From assembly GCF_015291645.1 (NCBI RefSeq), contig NZ_CP030055.1:3782001-3846000 (forward strand): a stretch of 64,000 bases of DNA. The letters are read 5' to 3'. Origin of the DNA: Bradyrhizobium sp. CCBAU 53340. Lineage in GTDB: Bacteria > Pseudomonadota > Alphaproteobacteria > Rhizobiales > Xanthobacteraceae. Made by a program: the position numbers and the translations under genes. Under the pieces are notes generated by a model. The model searched no databases. It was not told where the DNA came from and saw only the letters and a list, made by a program, of their open reading frames with translations. Below, one piece after another: positions 54,035 through 64,000 of the stretch; position 1 is the stretch's first letter, and each line of letters starts with the position of its first letter.

Positions 54035-54751
54035 ATGACTGATCCGGTCTATCGTCGCGTCGTGATCAAGCTGTCCGGCGAGTATCTCGCGGGACAGCAG
54101 GGTTTCGGCATCGATCAGCCGACCATGGACCGGGTTGCGGACGATCTGATCGCCGCCCGCCAGCTCGGATGCGAGGTTGCGGTGGTGATCGGCGGCGGCA
54201 ACATCTTCCGCGGGGTCGAGGTCTCCTCGCGCGGCGTGTCGCGCCCGACCGGCGACACCATGGGCATGCTTGCCACCATGATGAACTGCCTGGCGCTCGA
54301 AGCCACGATCGAGCGCAAGGGCGCGCCGGCGAGGGCGCTCTCGGCCTTCGTCATGCCCGAGGTTTCCGAGCTGTTCACCCGCACCGCGGCGCACAAATAC
54401 CTGGCTGAGGGCCGGATCCTGCTGCTCGGCGGTGGAACCGGCAATCCGTTCTTCACCACGGACACGACGGCGGTGCTTCGCGCCGCCGAGATCGGCGCCG
54501 AGGCGGTGCTGAAGGCGACCAATGTCGACGGCGTCTACTCGGCCGATCCGAAGAAGGATCCGTCCGCCACGCGCTTCGACCGGCTGACGCATTCGCAGGC
54601 GATCGAGGGCGGCTACAAGGTGATGGATGCGACCGCCTTCGCACTTGCCCGCGAGACGTCGCTGCCTATCATCGTATTTTCGATCGCCGAGCCGGGGTCG
54701 ATCGGCGCGATTCTGCGCGGCGCCGGCCACGGGACGATCGTCGCCGGCTGA
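54035..54751 (+). CDS. pyrH: Uridylate kinase
   Basis: A 238-residue UMP kinase of the amino-acid-kinase family. It starts [20 protein letters not shown]; the catalytic and binding parts include [31 protein letters not shown] and [20 protein letters not shown], then [19 protein letters not shown] 6 bp upstream is an alternative start. It phosphorylates UMP to UDP and is allosterically controlled by GTP/UTP in relatives. Confidence 0.96.
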   Translation: MTDPVYRRVVIKLSGEYLAGQQGFGIDQPTMDRVADDLIAARQLGCEVAVVIGGGNIFRGVEVSSRGVSRPTGDTMGMLATMMNCLALEATIERKGAPARALSAFVMPEVSELFTRTAAHKYLAEGRILLLGGGTGNPFFTTDTTAVLRAAEIGAEAVLKATNVDGVYSADPKKDPSATRFDRLTHSQAIEGGYKVMDATAFALARETSLPIIVFSIAEPGSIGAILRGAGHGTIVAG

Positions 54752-54817
54752 CGGCTCATCTGGCGCGCCCCAAGGAAGGGCGCGGTGAGGTCGCCGGGTT
54801 ATTGAAGGAGAAACGTT

Positions 54818-55381
54818 ATGGCCACGGGTAATTTCGACCTCAACGAAGTGAAGCGCCGCATGCAGGGCGCGGTCGCCTCGCTCAAGCACGAGCTTGGCGG
54901 CCTGCGGACCGGCCGCGCATCGGCCTCGATGCTCGATCCGGTGCAGGTCGACGCCTATGGCAGTCACATGCCCCTCAACCAGCTCGCCACCGTCAGCGTG
55001 CCGGAGCCGCGCCTGATCTCGGTGCAGGTCTGGGACAAGTCGATGGTCAAGGCGGTGGAGAAGGCGATCGTCGATTCCAATCTCGGCCTGTCGCCGGCAA
55101 CCGAAGGCCAGGTGCTGCGCCTGCGCATCCCCGAGCTCAACGAGGAGCGCCGCAAGGAGCTCGTCAAGGTGGCGCACAAATATGCCGAAGCCGCCAAGGT
55201 CGCCGCGCGCCACGTCCGCCGCGACGGTCTGGACGTCCTCAAGAAGCTCGAGAAGAATCACGAGATGTCGGAGGACGATCAGAAGCGTCACGCCGACGAG
55301 GTGCAGAAGGCCACCGACGGCACCATCACCGAGATCGACCAGCTGCTGGCCGCCAAGGAAAAAGAAATCCTCACCGTCTAA
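54818..55381 (+). CDS. frr: Ribosome recycling factor
   Basis: A 187-residue RRF with the standard N-terminus ([20 protein letters not shown]) and the conserved tRNA-mimic parts: [40 protein letters not shown] and a C-terminal helix ending [14 protein letters not shown]. The ribosome-binding site GAAGGAG is 6-7 bp before the ATG. It splits the post-termination ribosome with EF-G. Confidence 0.97.
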   Translation: MATGNFDLNEVKRRMQGAVASLKHELGGLRTGRASASMLDPVQVDAYGSHMPLNQLATVSVPEPRLISVQVWDKSMVKAVEKAIVDSNLGLSPATEGQVLRLRIPELNEERRKELVKVAHKYAEAAKVAARHVRRDGLDVLKKLEKNHEMSEDDQKRHADEVQKATDGTITEIDQLLAAKEKEILTV

Positions 55382-55393
55382 GGCTTCTTTTCC

Positions 55394-56152
55394 ATGCCCA
55401 ACGCCGCCGCGCCTGCAACTGAAGGACCCGACCGGTCCGACGCGCCTGCGCATGTCGCCATCATCATGGATGGCAACGGGCGCTGGGCGGCCGCGCGCGG
55501 ACTGCCGCGCGCGGAGGGGCATCGCCGCGGCGTGGAGGCGCTGCGCCGTGTGGTGCGTGCCTCGCATGAGCTCGGCATCCGCTATCTCACCATCTTTTCG
55601 TTCAGTTCCGAGAACTGGTCGCGCCCGGCGAGCGAGATTGGCGATCTCTTCGGTCTGCTCAGGCGTTTCATCCGCAACGATCTCGCGAGCCTGCATCGCG
55701 ACGGCGTCAAGGTGCGCATCATCGGCGAGCGCGAAGGGCTGGAGGGCGACATCTGCGCGCTGCTCAACGAGGCCGAGGAACTGACGCGCGACAACACCCG
55801 CCTCACGCTGGTGGTCGCCTTCAACTACGGCTCGCGGCAGGAGATCGCGAAAGCGGCGCGGAAGCTCGCGCGCGAAGTCGCGGACGGCAAGCGCGATCCT
55901 GACACGATCGACGCCGATACGCTCGGCGCCCATCTCGATGCGCCCGACATTCCCGATCCCGATCTCATCATCCGCACCAGCGGCGAGCAGCGCCTGTCCA
56001 ATTTCCTGATGTGGCAGGCCGCCTATAGCGAGCTCGTGTTCGTGCCGGTGCACTGGCCCGATTTCGACAAGGCTGCACTCGAAAGCGCGATCGCCGAATT
56101 CGCCAGGCGCGAGCGCCGTTTCGGCGGTCTGGTCGCGAAATCAGCCTCGTGA
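55394..56152 (+). CDS. uppS: Isoprenyl transferase (undecaprenyl diphosphate synthase)
   Basis: A 252-residue cis-prenyltransferase. The signature [20 protein letters not shown] contains the catalytic Asp and the diphosphate-binding loop. [11 protein letters not shown] and the C-terminal [20 protein letters not shown] complete the family set. It makes undecaprenyl diphosphate, the lipid carrier for peptidoglycan and lipopolysaccharide units. It lies 12 bp after frr and overlaps cdsA by 4 bp. Confidence 0.96.
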   Translation: MPNAAAPATEGPDRSDAPAHVAIIMDGNGRWAAARGLPRAEGHRRGVEALRRVVRASHELGIRYLTIFSFSSENWSRPASEIGDLFGLLRRFIRNDLASLHRDGVKVRIIGEREGLEGDICALLNEAEELTRDNTRLTLVVAFNYGSRQEIAKAARKLAREVADGKRDPDTIDADTLGAHLDAPDIPDPDLIIRTSGEQRLSNFLMWQAAYSELVFVPVHWPDFDKAALESAIAEFARRERRFGGLVAKSAS

Positions 56153-56991
56153 GCGAACCCGACGCCGCACCGGCGGGCGCCAGGCCTGCCCCGAGCAATC
56201 TGGTGATGCGCGTGCTCGCAGCGCTGGTGCTGGCACCGCTCACCATCGTGCTCGCTTATGTCGGGGGCTGGCCGTGGGCACTTCTCGTGACGCTGGTGTC
56301 GATCGGGCTGTTCGCGGAATGGCTCATGGTGGTCGGAGCTGGCTCGACCGCATTGACCGGGGCAGGGACGATCGTCATCGCCATGATGGGCTTGTGCGTT
56401 GCCGCCGGCGCGCTCAAGACCGCTGTTGTCGTCGGCTGCGTCGGCGGCGCGATCGTCACGCTGATCGCGCGCGGCAAGTTCATGTGGGCCGCGACCGGAT
56501 TTGCCTATGCAGCTGCGGCGCTGCTGGCCTCGATCCTGGTGCGGAAGGATCTGGTCAACGGTTTCGCCGCGTTGATGTTCGTGCTGCTGGTGGTGTGGGC
56601 GACCGATATCGGCGGCTATTTCGCCGGCCGCAGCATCGGCGGACCGAAGCTGTGGCCGCGCGTTAGCCCCAAGAAGACCTGGGCCGGCGCGGTCGGCGGC
56701 TTTGCAGCAAGCCTTGCGGTTGCATCGGGGTTTGCAGCCTTCGGTATCGGAAAGGCAGTTCCGCTGCTGCTCGTCAGCGCCATCCTGTCGGTGGTATCGC
56801 AGGCTGGCGATCTGTTCGAATCCGCGGTGAAAAGACGCTTCGGCGTCAAGGATTCCAGTCACTTAATTCCTGGCCATGGCGGGCTTCTGGACCGCCTGGA
56901 CGGCTTTGTCGCCGCCATCCTGGTGGCATGGATGATCGGCTTTCTCCGCCATGGTGTGCATAGCGCCGGAAGCGGTCTTATGGTTTGGTGA
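56149..56991 (+). CDS. cdsA: Phosphatidate cytidylyltransferase
   Basis: A 280-residue inner-membrane enzyme with a GTG start overlapping the uppS stop. About seven hydrophobic segments precede the CdsA signature [20 protein letters not shown] followed by [28 protein letters not shown] is also conserved. It makes CDP-diacylglycerol for phospholipid synthesis. It stops 4 bp before the dxr ATG. Confidence 0.95.
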   Translation: MSEPDAAPAGARPAPSNLVMRVLAALVLAPLTIVLAYVGGWPWALLVTLVSIGLFAEWLMVVGAGSTALTGAGTIVIAMMGLCVAAGALKTAVVVGCVGGAIVTLIARGKFMWAATGFAYAAAALLASILVRKDLVNGFAALMFVLLVVWATDIGGYFAGRSIGGPKLWPRVSPKKTWAGAVGGFAASLAVASGFAAFGIGKAVPLLLVSAILSVVSQAGDLFESAVKRRFGVKDSSHLIPGHGGLLDRLDGFVAAILVAWMIGFLRHGVHSAGSGLMVW

Positions 56992-56995
56992 GGAT

Positions 56996-58219
56996 ATGAG
57001 CGCAGTCCCTTTGCGTAACAACAAGCTTGCTGCGTCCGACATTCGCAGCGTCACGGTCCTCGGCGCCACCGGCTCGATCGGTGACAGCACGATGGATCTG
57101 CTGCGCGCGTCGCCCGAGCGCTATCGCGTCGAAGCCTTGACCGCGAACAGCAATGTCGACGCGCTGGCCAAGCTCGCGAAGGAATTTTCCGCGCGCTTCG
57201 TCGCGATCGCGGACAGCACCAAGCTCGCCGATCTGAAGGCCGCACTCGCGGGCACGGACACCGAATGCGGCGCCGGCGAAAGCGCGGTCATCGAAGCCGG
57301 CGCGCGTCCGGCCGATTGGGTGATGGCCGCTGTGAGCGGCGCAGCCGGATTGAAGCCGGCGCTGGCTGCGGTCGATCGCGGCGCGCATGTCGCGCTCGCC
57401 AACAAGGAATGCCTGGTTTGCGCCGGGGATTTCTTCATGCAACGCGCGGCGAAGGCGGGCGCCTGCATCCTGCCTGCCGATTCCGAGCACAACGCGTTGT
57501 TTCAGGCGCTGGCATCGGGCAATCGCGACGAATTGGTTCGCGTCATCATCACCGCATCGGGCGGCCCGTTCCGGACCTGGAAGAGCACCGACATCGAGCA
57601 GGCGACGCTCGAGCAAGCCCTGAAGCATCCGAACTGGAGCATGGGCCAGAAGATCACGATCGATTCCGCCTCGATGATGAACAAGGGGCTCGAGGTGATC
57701 GAGGCGTCCTATCTGTTCGCGCTTTCGCCGGACGAGATCGACGTTCTGGTGCATCCGCAGTCGATCATCCACGGTATGGTCGAGTTCTCCGATCGCTCCG
57801 TGGTGGCCCAGCTCGGCTCGCCCGACATGCGCACCCCGATCGCCCATTGCCTGGGCTGGCCCGACCGGATCACGGGACCGGCGGCCAAGCTCGATCTCGC
57901 CAAGATCGGTCAGCTGACCTTCGAGGCGCCCGATTTCGAGCGGTTCCCCGGGCTGCGCCTGGCCTTCGATTCGCTCCGGCACGGGAAGGGGGCGACCACG
58001 GTCTACAATGCCGCCAACGAGGTCGCGGTCGCAGCCTTCATCGCCGGCAAGATCCGGTTCGGCGCGATTGCCCGGCTGGTCGAGGCGACGCTCGAGGACT
58101 GGATCCGGGGCGGGAACCACGGCCCGATGACGTCAGCGGATGATGCAATAAACGTTGACCATGTTTCGCGAAATAAAGCTGCCGCCCTATTGCCTCAAAT
58201 TGCCTTAAAGGCATCCTAG
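56996..58219 (+). CDS. dxr: 1-deoxy-D-xylulose 5-phosphate reductoisomerase
   Basis: A 407-residue enzyme of the MEP isoprenoid pathway. It starts [20 protein letters not shown], followed by [16 protein letters not shown], the NADPH-binding motif. The metal/active site is in [15 protein letters not shown] and the flexible loop in SGGPFRTW, with the [20 protein letters not shown] block following. It converts DXP to MEP, which feeds the undecaprenyl synthase two genes upstream. Confidence 0.96.
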   Translation: MSAVPLRNNKLAASDIRSVTVLGATGSIGDSTMDLLRASPERYRVEALTANSNVDALAKLAKEFSARFVAIADSTKLADLKAALAGTDTECGAGESAVIEAGARPADWVMAAVSGAAGLKPALAAVDRGAHVALANKECLVCAGDFFMQRAAKAGACILPADSEHNALFQALASGNRDELVRVIITASGGPFRTWKSTDIEQATLEQALKHPNWSMGQKITIDSASMMNKGLEVIEASYLFALSPDEIDVLVHPQSIIHGMVEFSDRSVVAQLGSPDMRTPIAHCLGWPDRITGPAAKLDLAKIGQLTFEAPDFERFPGLRLAFDSLRHGKGATTVYNAANEVAVAAFIAGKIRFGAIARLVEATLEDWIRGGNHGPMTSADDAINVDHVSRNKAAALLPQIALKAS

Positions 58220-58263
58220 ATGGTTCGGTGCCAGGGCCTTGCGGCGCTGGATGAGGGAATTCG

Positions 58264-59415
58264 ATGATCGACTTTTTTACCCATAGTTTCAATACGTTGA
58301 GCCATGGGCTCCTCGGTTACGTGGTCCCTTTCCTGTTCGTCCTGACCATCGTCGTGTTCTTCCACGAGCTCGGCCATTTTCTGGTCGCGCGTTGGGCCGG
58401 CGTGCGGGTGTTAACCTTTTCGCTCGGCTTCGGGCCTGAGCTTGTTGGCTTCAACGACCGTCACGGCACCCGCTGGAAGATCTCGGCGATCCCGCTTGGC
58501 GGCTACGTCAAGTTCTTCGGTGACGAGAGCGAGGCCTCTACGCCATCGGCCGAGAGCCTCGCGGCCATGACGGCCGAGGAGCGCGCCGGCAGCTTCCACC
58601 ACAAGAAGGTCGGTCCGCGTGCGGCCATCGTCGCAGCCGGTCCGGTCGCCAATTTCATCCTCGGCGCCCTGATTTTCGCGGGCATGGCCCTGTATTACGG
58701 CAAGCCGAGCACGATCGCGCGCGTGGACGGCGTCGTCGCCGAGGGCGCGGCAGCCGCCGCCGGCTTCAAGATCGGCGACGTCGTCGTTGAGATCGACGGC
58801 AAGCCGATCGAGAGCTTTGCCGACATGCAGCGAATCGTCGCGACGAGCGCCGGTTCAGCTCTGGTTTTCCAGGTGAAGCGCGATGGCGCGGTGGTGTCGC
58901 TGACGGCGACGCCGGCGCTGCTCGAGCGCAAGGATCCGTTCGGCAACAGCCACAAGGTCGGCGTGCTCGGCGTCGAACACAAGTCCCAGGCGGGCGAGGT
59001 CTCGACCGCGCCGGTTGGCGTTGGCGAGGCGCTCAAGATCGGGGTTGAGCAGGTCTGGTTCATCATCACCAGCACCTTCAAGTTCCTGGGCTCGCTGTTC
59101 ACGGGGGCCGGCAATCCAAGCGAGGTCAGCGGCGTCATCGGCATCGCAAAGATGTCGGGGCAGGCGGCCAACGCCGGATTGCAGTTCCTGATCAACCTCT
59201 GCGCCGTTCTGTCGGTCTCGATCGGCCTGTTGAACCTGTTCCCGATCCCGCTGCTGGATGGCGGTCACCTTATGTTCTATTCGGCGGAAGTGGTCCGCGG
59301 TCGTCCGCTGTCCGAGCGGACGCAGGAGATCGGGTTCCGAATCGGGCTGGCATTGGTGCTGATGCTGATGGTGTTCTCAGCCTATAACGACATCCTGCGA
59401 TTGCCGGGGTCCTGA
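58264..59415 (+). CDS. rseP: RseP-type intramembrane zinc metalloprotease
   Basis: A 383-residue site-2 protease. The zinc motif is HELGH in VVFFHELGHFLVARWAGVRV (residues about 36-55), and the third ligand Asp is in NLFPIPLLDGGHL near the C-terminus. One PDZ domain lies between (residues about 150-235, VVAEGAAAAAGFKIGDVVVE). Four membrane segments are expected. It cleaves anti-sigma factors and remnant signal peptides in the membrane. It sits between dxr and bamA as in most proteobacteria. Confidence 0.95.
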   Translation: MIDFFTHSFNTLSHGLLGYVVPFLFVLTIVVFFHELGHFLVARWAGVRVLTFSLGFGPELVGFNDRHGTRWKISAIPLGGYVKFFGDESEASTPSAESLAAMTAEERAGSFHHKKVGPRAAIVAAGPVANFILGALIFAGMALYYGKPSTIARVDGVVAEGAAAAAGFKIGDVVVEIDGKPIESFADMQRIVATSAGSALVFQVKRDGAVVSLTATPALLERKDPFGNSHKVGVLGVEHKSQAGEVSTAPVGVGEALKIGVEQVWFIITSTFKFLGSLFTGAGNPSEVSGVIGIAKMSGQAANAGLQFLINLCAVLSVSIGLLNLFPIPLLDGGHLMFYSAEVVRGRPLSERTQEIGFRIGLALVLMLMVFSAYNDILRLPGS

Positions 59416-59589
59416 TAGGGGCTTTTTTGTGGCGTTGCTGTTGGGCAACGTCTTGGAACGAAATTGAAATTACGGCGCGCTCGGCCGTTTGCGGCGTCGG
59501 GGAAATTGGCTACAAGCGGCTAGAACTTGGGGAATCTCCCAGACCGGCTTTGGGGTTGGGTCTGGTAAGTTGATAAGGGCGCGTTGCGC

Positions 59590-62127
59590 ATGAAGTTTGG
59601 ACTGCGACTCCGGGGGGGCTTGCTCGCAACCCTGATCATGTTCGGCGCGCCGGTGGTTGCCCCGGTTGGGGCTGTTTTGGTGTCTTCGTCTGCGCTCGCT
59701 CAGACCGTGCAGTCGATTTCCGTCGAAGGAAATCGCCGCGTCGAGGTGGAGACGATCCGCTCCTATTTCAAGCCTGGCCCCGGTGGCCGCCTCGATCAGG
59801 GCGCCATCGATGACGGCCTCAAGGCGCTGATCGAGACCGGCCTGTTCCAGGACGTGAAGATCAACCGCGGCGCCGGCGGCCAGCTCGTCGTCTCCGTGGT
59901 GGAAAACCCGGTGATCGGTCGCATCGCCTTCGAGGGCAACAAGAAGATCAAGGACGAGCAGCTCACCGCCGAAGTCCAGTCCAAGGCACGCGGCACCTTC
60001 TCCCGCGCCATGGTGCAGTCGGACACGCTGCGAATCGCCGAGATCTATCGCCGCTCCGGCCGCTATGACGTGACCGTCGTGCCCGAGATCATCGAGCAGC
60101 CGAACAACCGCGTCGATCTCGTCTTCACGATCAACGAGGGCGCCAAGACCGGCGTCAAGTCGATCGAGTTCATCGGCAACAACGCGTTCTCGTCCTATCG
60201 CCTCCGGGACGTCATCAAGACGCACGAATCGAATCTGCTCAGCTTCCTCTCGAGCGGCGACATCTACGATCCGGATCGCGTCGAGGCCGACCGCGACCTG
60301 ATTCGCCGTTTCTACCTGAAGAACGGCTTCGCCGACGTTCAGGTCGTCGCCGCGCTCACCGAATACGATCCGGACAAGAAGGGCTTCAACGTCACCTTCA
60401 AGATCGAGGAGGGCGCGCAGTATCGCGTCGGGACCGTCGATTTCCGCACCAGCATCCCGAACTTCGACGCGAGCTCGCTGCGCAGCTTCTCGCGGGTCAA
60501 TATCGGCTCGCTCTACAACGTCGAATCGGTCGAGAAGTCGGTCGAGGAGATGCAGATCGAGGCCTCGCGCCGCGGCTACGCCTTCGCGGTGGTGCGTCCG
60601 GGCGGCGACCGCAATTTCGATGCGCACACCGTCTCCGTCGTCTTCAATATCGACGAGGGTCCGCGCACCTATATCGAGCGCATCAACATCCGCGGTAACT
60701 CCCGCACGCGCGACTACGTGATCCGCCGCGAGTTCGACATCTCCGAGGGCGACGCCTACAACCGTGCGCTGGTCGACCGCGCCGAACGCCGCCTGAAGAA
60801 CCTCGACTACTTCAAGACCGTGAAGATCACGACCGAACCGGGCTCATCGAGCGACCGCGTGGTTCTGATCGTCGACCTCGAAGAGAAATCGACCGGCGAC
60901 TTCTCGATCTCGGGCGGTTACTCCACCACCGACGGTGCGCTCGCCGAAGTCTCGGTCTCCGAGCGCAACCTGCTTGGCCGCGGCCTGTTCGCCAAGGCGT
61001 CGGTCACCTACGGCCAGTACGCCCGCGGCTATTCGCTCTCGTTCGTGGAGCCGTATCTGCTCGACTACCGCGTCGCGCTGGGCCTCGACCTCTATCAGCG
61101 CCAGCAGCTGTCCAACAGCTACATCTCCTACGGCACCAAGACGCTGGGCTTCTCGCCGCGTCTCGGCTTCTCCTTGCGCGAAGATCTGGCGCTGCAGCTG
61201 CGCTACTCGATCTACCAGCAGGAAATCTCGCTGCCGTCCTACCTGGCGAACTGTAACAACGTTGCCGGTTCGGCCTTCAACCCGAGCCCGGCTTTTGCGG
61301 CCTCGCAGACCCCGCCGATCGACCTGACTTCGACCAACGGCCTCGGCTGCTACAGCGACGGCGAAGCCTCGCTGCCGGTCCGCAAGGAGCTGGCGAACGG
61401 CAAGACTCTGACCTCGGCGCTCGGCTACTCGCTGACCTACAACACGCTCGACAACAACAAGAACCCGACCGACGGCCTGCTGATCGACTTCAAGCAGGAC
61501 TTCGCCGGCGTCGGCGGCGACGTCTCCTACCTGAAGACCGTCGCGGACGCGAAGTACTACCAGTCGCTGGTGTCTGACCTCGTCGGCCTCGTCCATCTTC
61601 AGGGCGGTATCCTGAACAAGGTCGGCAACAGCGACCTGCGCATGCTGGATCACTTCCAGATGGGGCCGAACCTCGTCCGCGGCTTCGCGCCGAACGGCAT
61701 CGGCCCGCGCGACATCAACCCCTACGACACGCAGGACGCGCTCGGCGGCACCAAATATTGGGGCGCTTCGCTCGAATTGCAGATGCCGTTCTGGTTCCTG
61801 CCCAAGGAAGTGGGCCTGAAGGGCGCCGTCTATGCCGACGCCGGTGGCCTGTATGACTATAAGGGGCCGACCACGTGGGCGCTGACCGGTGAAACGACCA
61901 CGCCGGCCAACTCGTCCTGTACGCCGTCGACGACCAACCCGGCCACGCCTGGCACCTGTACCGGCCTGATCTACGACGACAGCAAGGTCATCCGGTCGTC
62001 GGTCGGTGTCGGCCTGATCTGGGCCTCGCCGTTCGGACCGCTGCGCTTCGACTACGCGGTGCCGCTGACCAAGGGCAAGTATGACCGCGTGCAGGAGTTC
62101 CGGTTCGGCGGCGGCACGACGTTCTAG
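59590..62127 (+). CDS. bamA: Outer membrane protein assembly factor BamA
   Basis: An 845-residue Omp85 protein. I start it at the ATG at 59590; the signal peptide ends [14 protein letters not shown]. Five POTRA domains fill residues about 34-430 ([36 protein letters not shown], and others). The barrel follows, with the conserved VRGF motif as [14 protein letters not shown] and the C-terminal [20 protein letters not shown] ending in GGGTTF, an aromatic final residue. It inserts outer-membrane proteins. After it lies a short stem (ATTCCCG/CGGGAAT) before lpxD. Confidence 0.96.
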   Translation: MKFGLRLRGGLLATLIMFGAPVVAPVGAVLVSSSALAQTVQSISVEGNRRVEVETIRSYFKPGPGGRLDQGAIDDGLKALIETGLFQDVKINRGAGGQLVVSVVENPVIGRIAFEGNKKIKDEQLTAEVQSKARGTFSRAMVQSDTLRIAEIYRRSGRYDVTVVPEIIEQPNNRVDLVFTINEGAKTGVKSIEFIGNNAFSSYRLRDVIKTHESNLLSFLSSGDIYDPDRVEADRDLIRRFYLKNGFADVQVVAALTEYDPDKKGFNVTFKIEEGAQYRVGTVDFRTSIPNFDASSLRSFSRVNIGSLYNVESVEKSVEEMQIEASRRGYAFAVVRPGGDRNFDAHTVSVVFNIDEGPRTYIERINIRGNSRTRDYVIRREFDISEGDAYNRALVDRAERRLKNLDYFKTVKITTEPGSSSDRVVLIVDLEEKSTGDFSISGGYSTTDGALAEVSVSERNLLGRGLFAKASVTYGQYARGYSLSFVEPYLLDYRVALGLDLYQRQQLSNSYISYGTKTLGFSPRLGFSLREDLALQLRYSIYQQEISLPSYLANCNNVAGSAFNPSPAFAASQTPPIDLTSTNGLGCYSDGEASLPVRKELANGKTLTSALGYSLTYNTLDNNKNPTDGLLIDFKQDFAGVGGDVSYLKTVADAKYYQSLVSDLVGLVHLQGGILNKVGNSDLRMLDHFQMGPNLVRGFAPNGIGPRDINPYDTQDALGGTKYWGASLELQMPFWFLPKEVGLKGAVYADAGGLYDYKGPTTWALTGETTTPANSSCTPSTTNPATPGTCTGLIYDDSKVIRSSVGVGLIWASPFGPLRFDYAVPLTKGKYDRVQEFRFGGGTTF

Positions 62128-62276
62128 TTCGATCAGCAGGACATGATCCGGCCGCCTCGGCATTCCCGTCGGGAATTCCCTGGGGCCGGCGACCAAAAAG
62201 ATCGTGCTCAATCCGTGAGATAAGGCATGATGCGGCGGAGCCGCTTCATGCCGAAGCCGGACCGCGACGGGGTGGA

Positions 62277-63344
62277 ATGGCGCAGCCGACCTTCTTCACA
62301 AAACCGCCGGCCTCAACGCTGGCTGACATTGCCGCGCTGACCAAGGCGCAACTGGTCGACCCGACCAGGGGCGATCATGTCATCACGGGTCTGGCTTCGC
62401 TCGACGAAGCCGGCCCGATGCATTTGGCTTTCTTCGACAACCTCAAATACAAGCGCGAGCTCAAGGCCACCAGAGCCGGGGCCTGCCTGGTGAGCCCGCG
62501 CTTCGAGGCGGAGGTGCCCGCGCATGTGGCGGTGCTGCGGGCGTCGCAGCCGTTTCGCGCTTTCGTCCGGATTGCCCGGGAATGGCACGGCGATGCGCTC
62601 AGGCCGCAATCCTCGGTCGGCAATGACGGTATCGCCCCGTCGGCCATCATCGATCCCTCGGCCCGTCTGGAGGACGGCGTCATCGTCGATCCGCTCGCGG
62701 TAATCGGCCCGTATGCCGAGATCGGCAGCGGCACGGTGGTCGGCGTCGGCGCGGTGATCGGCCCGAACGTCAAGATCGGCCGCGACTGCAATGTGGGCGC
62801 CCGCACGGTGATCCAGTGCGCGCTGATCGGGAACAATGTCTTGATCCATCCCGGCTGCTCGATCGGCCAGGACGGCTACGGCTTCATCTTTTTCGGCCCT
62901 GAGGGCCACCTGAAGGTCCCGCAGACGGGGCGGGTGCTGATCCAGAACGATGTCGAGGTAGGTGCCGGCACGACCATCGACCGCGGCTCCCTGCGCGATA
63001 CCGTGATCGGTGAGGGCACCAAAATCGACAATCAGGTCCAGATCGGCCACAATGTGACGATCGGTCGGCACTGTCTGCTGGCGGCCCAGATCGGGCTCGC
63101 GGGCAGCCTGACCATCGGCGACAACGTGGCGCTGGGAGCGAAGGTTGGCATCAACAATCACCTCAAGATCGGCGATGGAGCCCAGGTGACGGCGATGAGC
63201 GCGGTCAAGGACGACATCCCGCCGGGGGGACGCTGGGGCGGCCATTTCGCCAAGCCGACCAAACAATGGTTCAAGGAGATCATCGCGGTGGAGCGTCTGG
63301 TGCGCGACAGCAAGACCGATCCGAAGGATGAGGGACGGGAATGA
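62277..63344 (+). CDS. lpxD: UDP-3-O-(3-hydroxyacyl)glucosamine N-acyltransferase
   Basis: A 355-residue acyltransferase of lipid A synthesis. The N-terminal uridine-binding domain (about residues 1-105) precedes a left-handed beta-helix made of hexapeptide repeats ([54 protein letters not shown]). The catalytic His region is [15 protein letters not shown]. It transfers a 3-hydroxyacyl group from acyl carrier protein. It overlaps fabZ by 4 bp. Confidence 0.96.
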   Translation: MAQPTFFTKPPASTLADIAALTKAQLVDPTRGDHVITGLASLDEAGPMHLAFFDNLKYKRELKATRAGACLVSPRFEAEVPAHVAVLRASQPFRAFVRIAREWHGDALRPQSSVGNDGIAPSAIIDPSARLEDGVIVDPLAVIGPYAEIGSGTVVGVGAVIGPNVKIGRDCNVGARTVIQCALIGNNVLIHPGCSIGQDGYGFIFFGPEGHLKVPQTGRVLIQNDVEVGAGTTIDRGSLRDTVIGEGTKIDNQVQIGHNVTIGRHCLLAAQIGLAGSLTIGDNVALGAKVGINNHLKIGDGAQVTAMSAVKDDIPPGGRWGGHFAKPTKQWFKEIIAVERLVRDSKTDPKDEGRE

Positions 63345-63802
63345 CTGAGGAATCTCCTGTTAAGTTCGAACTGGTGGATATCAACGCGATCCTCCAGACA
63401 CTGCCGCACCGGTTTCCGATGCTGCTGATCGACCGGGTGATCAACATCCGGGCCGATTACAGCGGTATCGGCATCAAGAACGTCACCTTCAACGAGCCGG
63501 CCTTCCAGGGCCATTTCCCCGAACGTCCGGTCTATCCCGGCGTCATGATGATCGAGGCGATGGCGCAGACCGCCGGCGTCATCGGCATCAAGTCGGTCGA
63601 AGGCACCGAGAAGCCGCGGGCGGTGTATTTCCTCACCATCGACAAGTGCAAGTTCCGCAAGCCGGTGCTGCCAGGCGATACCATCGAGTATCACATGCGC
63701 TCGCTCGGCCGGCGCAAGGCGATGTGGTGGTTTCACGGTGACGCCAAGGTCAACGGTCAGATCGTCGCCGAAGCCGACGTCGGAGCCATGTTGACCGACT
63801 AA
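63341..63802 (+). CDS. fabZ: 3-hydroxyacyl-ACP dehydratase FabZ
   Basis: A 153-residue hot-dog-fold enzyme. The active-site His is in [16 protein letters not shown] (about residue 25 onward) and the Glu is in [20 protein letters not shown]. It dehydrates 3-hydroxyacyl-ACP in fatty-acid synthesis, and competes with LpxA and LpxD for the same ACP substrates, which explains the shared operon. It starts at an ATG overlapping the lpxD stop. Confidence 0.96.
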   Translation: MTEESPVKFELVDINAILQTLPHRFPMLLIDRVINIRADYSGIGIKNVTFNEPAFQGHFPERPVYPGVMMIEAMAQTAGVIGIKSVEGTEKPRAVYFLTIDKCKFRKPVLPGDTIEYHMRSLGRRKAMWWFHGDAKVNGQIVAEADVGAMLTD

Positions 63803-63989
63803 GGACAGCGGGCTGCCCGTTCAAGTGTTGGATGAAGTCGTTGATGTAGCGGCGCGTCCTGTTTAGCTGGCGTCTGAAACATGCCGAGATCATACGTCAC
63901 TGGACAGATCGGACGCAGTCGCGCTAACAGGCGGAAAGCCTAGCAAGTTCAACACATAGTCAGACCTTGTTGATAAGTAAGATCGCTTG

Positions 63990-64000
63990 ATGAGTAAGAT
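63990..64000 (+). CDS. Possible start of lpxA, cut by the window edge
   Basis: The last bases read ATGAGTAAGAT, that is Met-Ser-Lys-Ile/Met, the usual beginning of LpxA, which normally follows fabZ. Only three codons are visible, so this rests on gene order. TTGATGAGTAAGAT repeats TTGATAAGTAAGAT from 17 bp upstream. The gap 63803-63989 (187 bp) is longer than usual for this cluster and shows no gene. Confidence 0.3.

Noticed and set aside
52916..56053. Open frame of 1045 codons on the minus strand
   Set aside because: It lies opposite tsf, pyrH, frr and uppS, all certain genes. It is a shadow caused by third-position GC bias.

Overview
The window looks like chromosomal DNA of an alphaproteobacterium close to Bradyrhizobium (Nitrobacteraceae). 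The genes are GC-rich. The order proS-lolC/E-lolD ... dnaE, then rpsB-tsf-pyrH-frr-uppS-cdsA-dxr-rseP-bamA-lpxD-fabZ, is typical of that group. Several small families are also typical: a DUF3551-like protein, short membrane peptides, an Omp25/31-like porin, and short intergenic repeats. This assignment rests on recognised families and gene order, not on a database search.

Layout. 1-573 is the start of an exported protein that runs off the left edge. 829-6241 is a complete dipeptide/oligopeptide ABC importer operon. About 6.2-15.0 kb is a gene-poor, lower-GC accessory stretch. It holds degenerate repeats and a decayed copy of the 3' end of the ABC operon. Its genes are small membrane and exported proteins, a GrpB-family protein, a seven-repeat propeller-like protein, a Crp/Fnr regulator divergent from a cytochrome c'-like protein, a flavoprotein oxidoreductase, and a 58-residue peptide with a double-glycine leader motif. 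15.0-17.8 kb carries chrA with a PadR regulator, a small protein and an exported hemerythrin. 17.9-21.5 kb is a ribose-type sugar ABC importer on the minus strand. A candidate small RNA lies at about 22.0 kb. 22.4-27.8 kb is a copper-handling operon (DUF2946, an outer-membrane-like protein, CopC, CopD, PCu(A)C, YcnI-like, CopC-CopD fusion). 28.0-31.4 kb is proS-lolC/E-lolD.

31.4-43.7 kb is an accessory block between lolD and dnaE. It holds a broken gene, an XRE regulator, and an IclR regulator divergent from a catabolic operon (enoyl-CoA hydratase, NDP-forming acyl-CoA ligase, SLC13 carrier, DHDPS-like aldolase). It also has a periplasmic ClpP-like protein, a transglutaminase-like protein and a porin. 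43.6-43.8 kb carries a 32-residue membrane peptide behind a promoter with two LexA-type boxes. Replicative dnaE, a lipoprotein, an exported beta-carbonic anhydrase and a caspase-fold protein lacking both catalytic residues follow. From 51.9 kb to the end is the translation / isoprenoid / envelope cluster.

The strongest new lead is the putative SOS-controlled small membrane protein at 43711-43809. GAAC-N7-GAAC and GTTC-N7-GTTC sit 3 bp apart across the -10 region of a plausible promoter. Small LexA-controlled membrane proteins that stop division or alter the membrane are known elsewhere (SidA of Caulobacter, TisB of E. coli), so this is a concrete, testable candidate. Other leads are the double-glycine peptide, the pseudo-caspase, the PadR/chrA operators, the Crp/Fnr-like palindrome, the candidate sRNA, and a 24-nt motif found just after the stop codons of two unrelated genes.
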